Shown: positions 60,791 to 64,000 of the stretch, piece by piece
Layout: every line of letters begins with the position of its first letter
Position numbering within the stretch: position 1 is the stretch's first letter
From: Membranipora membranacea
Lineage: Eukaryota > Bryozoa > Gymnolaemata > Cheilostomatida > Membraniporidae
DNA: 64,000 nt
Direction: 5' to 3'
Assembly (NCBI GenBank): GCA_914767715.1
Contig: OU612072.1
Location: forward strand, 16,864,001-16,928,000
Notes under the pieces: model-generated
What the model was told of the DNA's origin: nothing
Databases searched by the model: none
The model's input: the letters and a program-made list of their open reading frames with translations, nothing else
Translations under genes and position numbers: made by a program

Positions 60791-61683
60791 ACTTTATAGT
60801 GTGCTTTGCCAACCGATTAATCTCTACACTGTATTGGGAAGATAACTTTAAGCGATGGGATGGGATGGGAAGGAACAGAGCAAAATATATTAAACTTCTT
60901 TTAAGGTATTGTGATACGATAGACAGCAAAACAAATACGGTGAAGAACAAAATTAGATGAAAATCAAAAGAATAGAGAAATGCAATTTGAACGATATGAG
61001 TTCATGTTATATTGAAAAGTTTCACTCACCCCGGAGTGGTTGTCACAGAATACATTGTTACAGTCATAACAATACATGCCAGCAGTATATTTATCTTTCT
61101 CATTTTTCTTCTCACAAACATGACAGAGAATTATCTTCTCTTCTGCTTTTTTGCTTGAGGCTGATGGGATGTTCACAACAGTCTCGGCAGTGACTGATCT
61201 ACAACACGTAGAATGGCAATTGGAAAAGGACAGCAGAGTACAAAGAGACAGTAAATGAGTAGCAATGGACCTTGTTGATGGAGATATTTTTCAGTGATAT
61301 TTTACTGGCAATCAGAATGAGAAGCTAAAGTACAGCTAGGTTTGTAAATAAATTTATTAGATTATAACAATAGACCAAGGTTTACCTGCATGTTTGACAA
61401 GGAAACACTTGAGTCGACACTTCAGAGAGGGTCAGTAGACACTTGGTACAGATTGTATGAGAACAGGTTAGTAGTTTTATATCACAGCTGAGAAAAGTAT
61501 CAAACTCCATACAGATAACACACTGAGCTTCAGCCTCGCCCGATGTCATCAGAGCGGTAGCCATTCCTCAGTACAGGAATACCTGCTGGTGAAAATAAGG
61601 GATCGGACATATTTTGATGCAGCTTTGAAATACACTCTGATCAGGTCAATGGCTATATCATAACCTTTCCTAACACAACTCAC

Positions 61684-61758
61684 CTGACCCTGACATCAGA
61701 TCCTAGAATATGGCCACACCGACCTGGCTGGGCCGCGCATCTGACCCCAAGTTTTATA
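61684..61758 (-). promoter_or_regulatory. Likely core promoter and non-coding first exon of copy D
   Basis: TATAAAA on the minus strand at about 61,758-61,752, donor CAG|GTGAGT at 61,684/61,683 and acceptor at 61,583/61,582, matching copy A base for base apart from a few substitutions. Confidence 0.45.
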
Positions 61759-61769
61759 ATAAACAGCCG

Positions 61770-63499
61770 ATTCCATTCATTAATCCATTAATATCATGAT
61801 ATTAGATGATGAATGTTTATTGACACTGAGAATTTTGGTGGGATATGAATAGACAGTCAATCATCAACTCTATTCAACAGTAGGGATCAGAAGCTTAGCA
61901 TCGAATTGTATTAGCCAAGTGTGATTGAAAACAATCAAAGGGTGTCAACAAACCAATCAAACTGAGGCGGCATTTACTCAAAATTTTACCCCCCCTACTA
62001 ATCTGCGATTTTCTCTTGTTCTAAGTCAGCAAGAGCTCCCTAGTTTTTTTCAGCATAAAATCCAGCTGTGTCTGCTGAAGCTAACTAAAATTGGTCTCAC
62101 TCAGACATAACGCATCATTGATATACTGGCAGCTGATTAGGGTGATGTCATGTGGATTAAAGGTGGAATATTTATGTCATGCCTAATCCAATCAGGGAGA
62201 ATTCCCCCTGATCAAATCGACATGCACCTTGAATGTTTGATGAGATGAATCATAACAAACAAAATCCACAGCCAGCATTCAAGATGACGATCACGGCCGA
62301 AGATGGCATATCTAGGTTAACTGCTTTTAGTAATCTGCTTTTATGTATCTAGTAATCTGCTTGTAAACTCCTCCAAAACCCATTCAATTCAAATTTGAGG
62401 GCCCAAAATTGCTCTCTAGGCTTTGGCGGCCTGGACTCCGCCTAAACCCCGTTGGTGGGGCATTCAACGCTCCCCAAATCCCCAGCTAGGTTTGCTCAGG
62501 CGCTTTGCGCACTCGGTGTACACAGGGTAGTTAAAGTTGGCAGGGTCACAATTGAAAGCTAGAAATTCCCCCTGCCTGACCATAACTGATTCCAACAGTA
62601 ATTCTCAGCCAGTTGTGGAGAATATAATCTAATGCACTTTACCATTGGGATAGCATTAAATGACCATTTGCCAAGATCTTACGATGCAAATATGGAGCGA
62701 AATATGATGAGCATACTATCTAACTAATTAATAAAACAAAACTAAGAGATAGGTGATTGCTCTATTAAAGTTGCATCGATAATCAGGCACCCGGATCGTG
62801 TCAACCAGTCATTTACAGCCAGAAATAATTCAGAAATACCTAAGAGATCTCACCTGCACAACTTGTCACTAGCAGAGCTTTGAACAAAATGGTGGACAGT
62901 TGCTAAGATGCAAATCCCGCAAGCAGTTTCATTTTTAATTACTATTGCCCAGCACTGGGATGTGATATATGAGATTGTAATCTCAGTTTAACTGTTATTG
63001 AGGCAGCATTGTTCTATTGATTTAGCTAATGTAAGTTTGCCAATACAAATCAATAATTGCACGTATAAATATCAATGCATGGACAATAATGAGGTCCCAG
63101 CAATTTTGTTTTATTGACACACAAAGCTGAATATTTGAACAATTTTATGAATAACAAAAAACGCCAGGCTCGGTAAAGGAAGCTATCAGTTGTATTTGAA
63201 GCTAATTATTATACAGGTTTCAACAAGAACATAAACAGATTTTATATTTAATTCTTATAATATGACTGACATGTCTCGCAATCACTGTGATTGATATTAT
63301 AGATAAGATGTTTGAATTTTCAACATGCAGCTAATTTTATTTTTGTATACTTCTATACAATGTTCAGGTGCAGGCTCTGTGATCTTGCAGCCTTATGAAC
63401 TCTCAGCTCAGCGAGCCTTTGTTTCAGGTCAACAAGCCCTAAACATATCAAAAAAGTATTCCTGTACAGCATAATGCCTTTGATAATAATGGTTCCGTT
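61770..63499. other. 5' flank of copy D, shared with copy A
   Basis: Collinear with 6,400-8,063. It has one copy of the segment that is tandemly duplicated in A. About 360 bp at 63,147-63,510 are absent from A, where the flanks join at 8,044: either an insertion here or a deletion in A. No coding content recognised. Confidence 0.6.
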
Positions 63500-64000
63500 C
63501 TACAACGGATCATGATCGCCCTTCTTGTATTTAATCTGCATGACTCCAGGTTTGTGATCATGATAGAGTATTCTCTCTTCTATTTTATTGAAAGCGGGTA
63601 AAGTCAGCACCACTGCTTCGTGTTTCACCATACTGTGTACATTTAAACCTGAAAATGGTAGAAAAAAACCCTTAGAAAAAAGCTGATCAGCGGCAGCAAG
63701 TAATCAAAATATGTTACTTATTTTTGCAGAACATTTTGAGTTTATATCTATTTATGGTTTCATTTACAAAAAAGGGACAGGGCTTAACATACCGAAGCTG
63801 CGCTTGGCTCCAAAAGGGCGAAAATTAGCATAGAAATAAAACTGTTATAGTGTTAAATTAAATATCACTACTGGCAAAGCTAAGGAAAAAATTGCCCATG
63901 TAATTTGGGAGCATTTGAGAAACATACCCACAAGAATTTGCACCGCAATGCCCTCGCATTTATCGTGTACATTCACCCTTAACCTATAGCTATCCACGAA
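63500..64000 (-). pseudogene. Membrane-protein gene fragment, copy D
   Basis: Counterpart of 8,064-8,625. The penultimate exon runs off the window and ends at 63,793 with donor GTATGT. It has TAA (63,847-63,845) in place of the Tyr codon inside the hydrophobic segment. The last exon starts at 63,648 after TACCATTTTCAG; compared with copy A one base is missing mid-exon, so the tail reads about 47 residues to TAG at 63,502-63,500. Which copy has the ancestral tail frame cannot be told. Confidence 0.45.

Larger units (their letters stand above)
56945..61564 (-). pseudogene. TRIM-like gene, copy D (frameshift plus nonsense)
   Basis: Exons: 61,564-61,386, 61,198-61,030, 60,023-59,840, 59,444-59,270, 59,052-58,882, 58,312-58,201 and 57,777-56,945. 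RING, both B-boxes and splice sites are preserved; the RING has LLTCSH where the others have LLPCSH. Exon 4 is 175 nt instead of 197: 22 nt are missing around 59,310, between two cttc words, shifting the frame and ending the protein about nine codons later. Exon 7 has TGG-to-TGA at 57,259-57,257 (the Trp of VGDWPAK). The remaining propeller sequence stays in frame to the usual stop. Exons 1-2 and the 5' flank pair with copy A, the introns between exons 5 and 7 with copy B. Two independent lesions make this the clearest pseudogene of the four. Confidence 0.88.

Overview
This is a 64 kb piece of an invertebrate animal nuclear genome. It is AT-rich, has spliceosomal introns with GT/AG borders and dense eukaryotic transposons, and shows no bacterial gene organisation. 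The host genes are RING / B-box / coiled-coil / beta-propeller (TRIM-like) genes in a recent tandem array. Such genes are expanded in early animals, and Ngaro-type tyrosine-recombinase retrotransposons are common there and in sea urchins. A sponge or similar marine invertebrate is my guess; the sequence does not prove it.

Host genes. Four paralogous seven-exon TRIM-like genes lie on the minus strand: A (2,214-6,187), B (17,116-21,955), C (39,944-44,986) and D (56,945-61,564). Exon lengths and splice phases match across all four. Only C is open from ATG to stop (617 aa). A has a 1-nt deletion in the second B-box exon. B has a nonsense codon in the last exon, which shortens the propeller. D has a 22-nt frameshifting deletion in the coiled-coil exon and a Trp-to-stop change in the propeller. 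The copies are mosaic: in the 5' half A pairs with D and B with C; in the 3' half A pairs with C and B with D. The 5' flanks of A and D carry the last two exons of an unidentified membrane-protein gene, broken in the D unit.

The repeat unit. Reading left to right, each unit is a 3' flank (called X below, ending in TA microsatellites), a TRIM gene, a 5' flank (Y), then blocks Z and W. X occurs five times (1.2-2.2, 16.0-17.1, 28.2-28.8, 38.9-39.9 and 56.1-56.9 kb) but the gene only four, so one unit near 28.8 kb has lost its gene.

Mobile DNA fills most of the rest. There is a decayed Ngaro-like element (33.25-38.64 kb, minus) with tyrosine recombinase, RT/RNase H, CCCH-finger Gag and an SGNH-hydrolase reading frame, itself split by a LINE. 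There is an LTR-less Ty3/Gypsy fragment (52.4-55.3 kb, plus) and five truncated non-LTR retrotransposon pieces. There are tRNA-derived SINEs and several inverted-repeat elements, two of them hAT-like with 8-bp target duplications and one MITE nested in another. Paralogous empty sites inside the window confirm several insertions. Long fold-back palindromes sit in the introns and just upstream of genes B and C. An unexplained C/G-run motif ending in ACTAATACGGC recurs four times, three of them between the open reading frames of the Ngaro element.

The stretches 9.96-11.90 kb and 12.30-15.05 kb show no gene that I can support.
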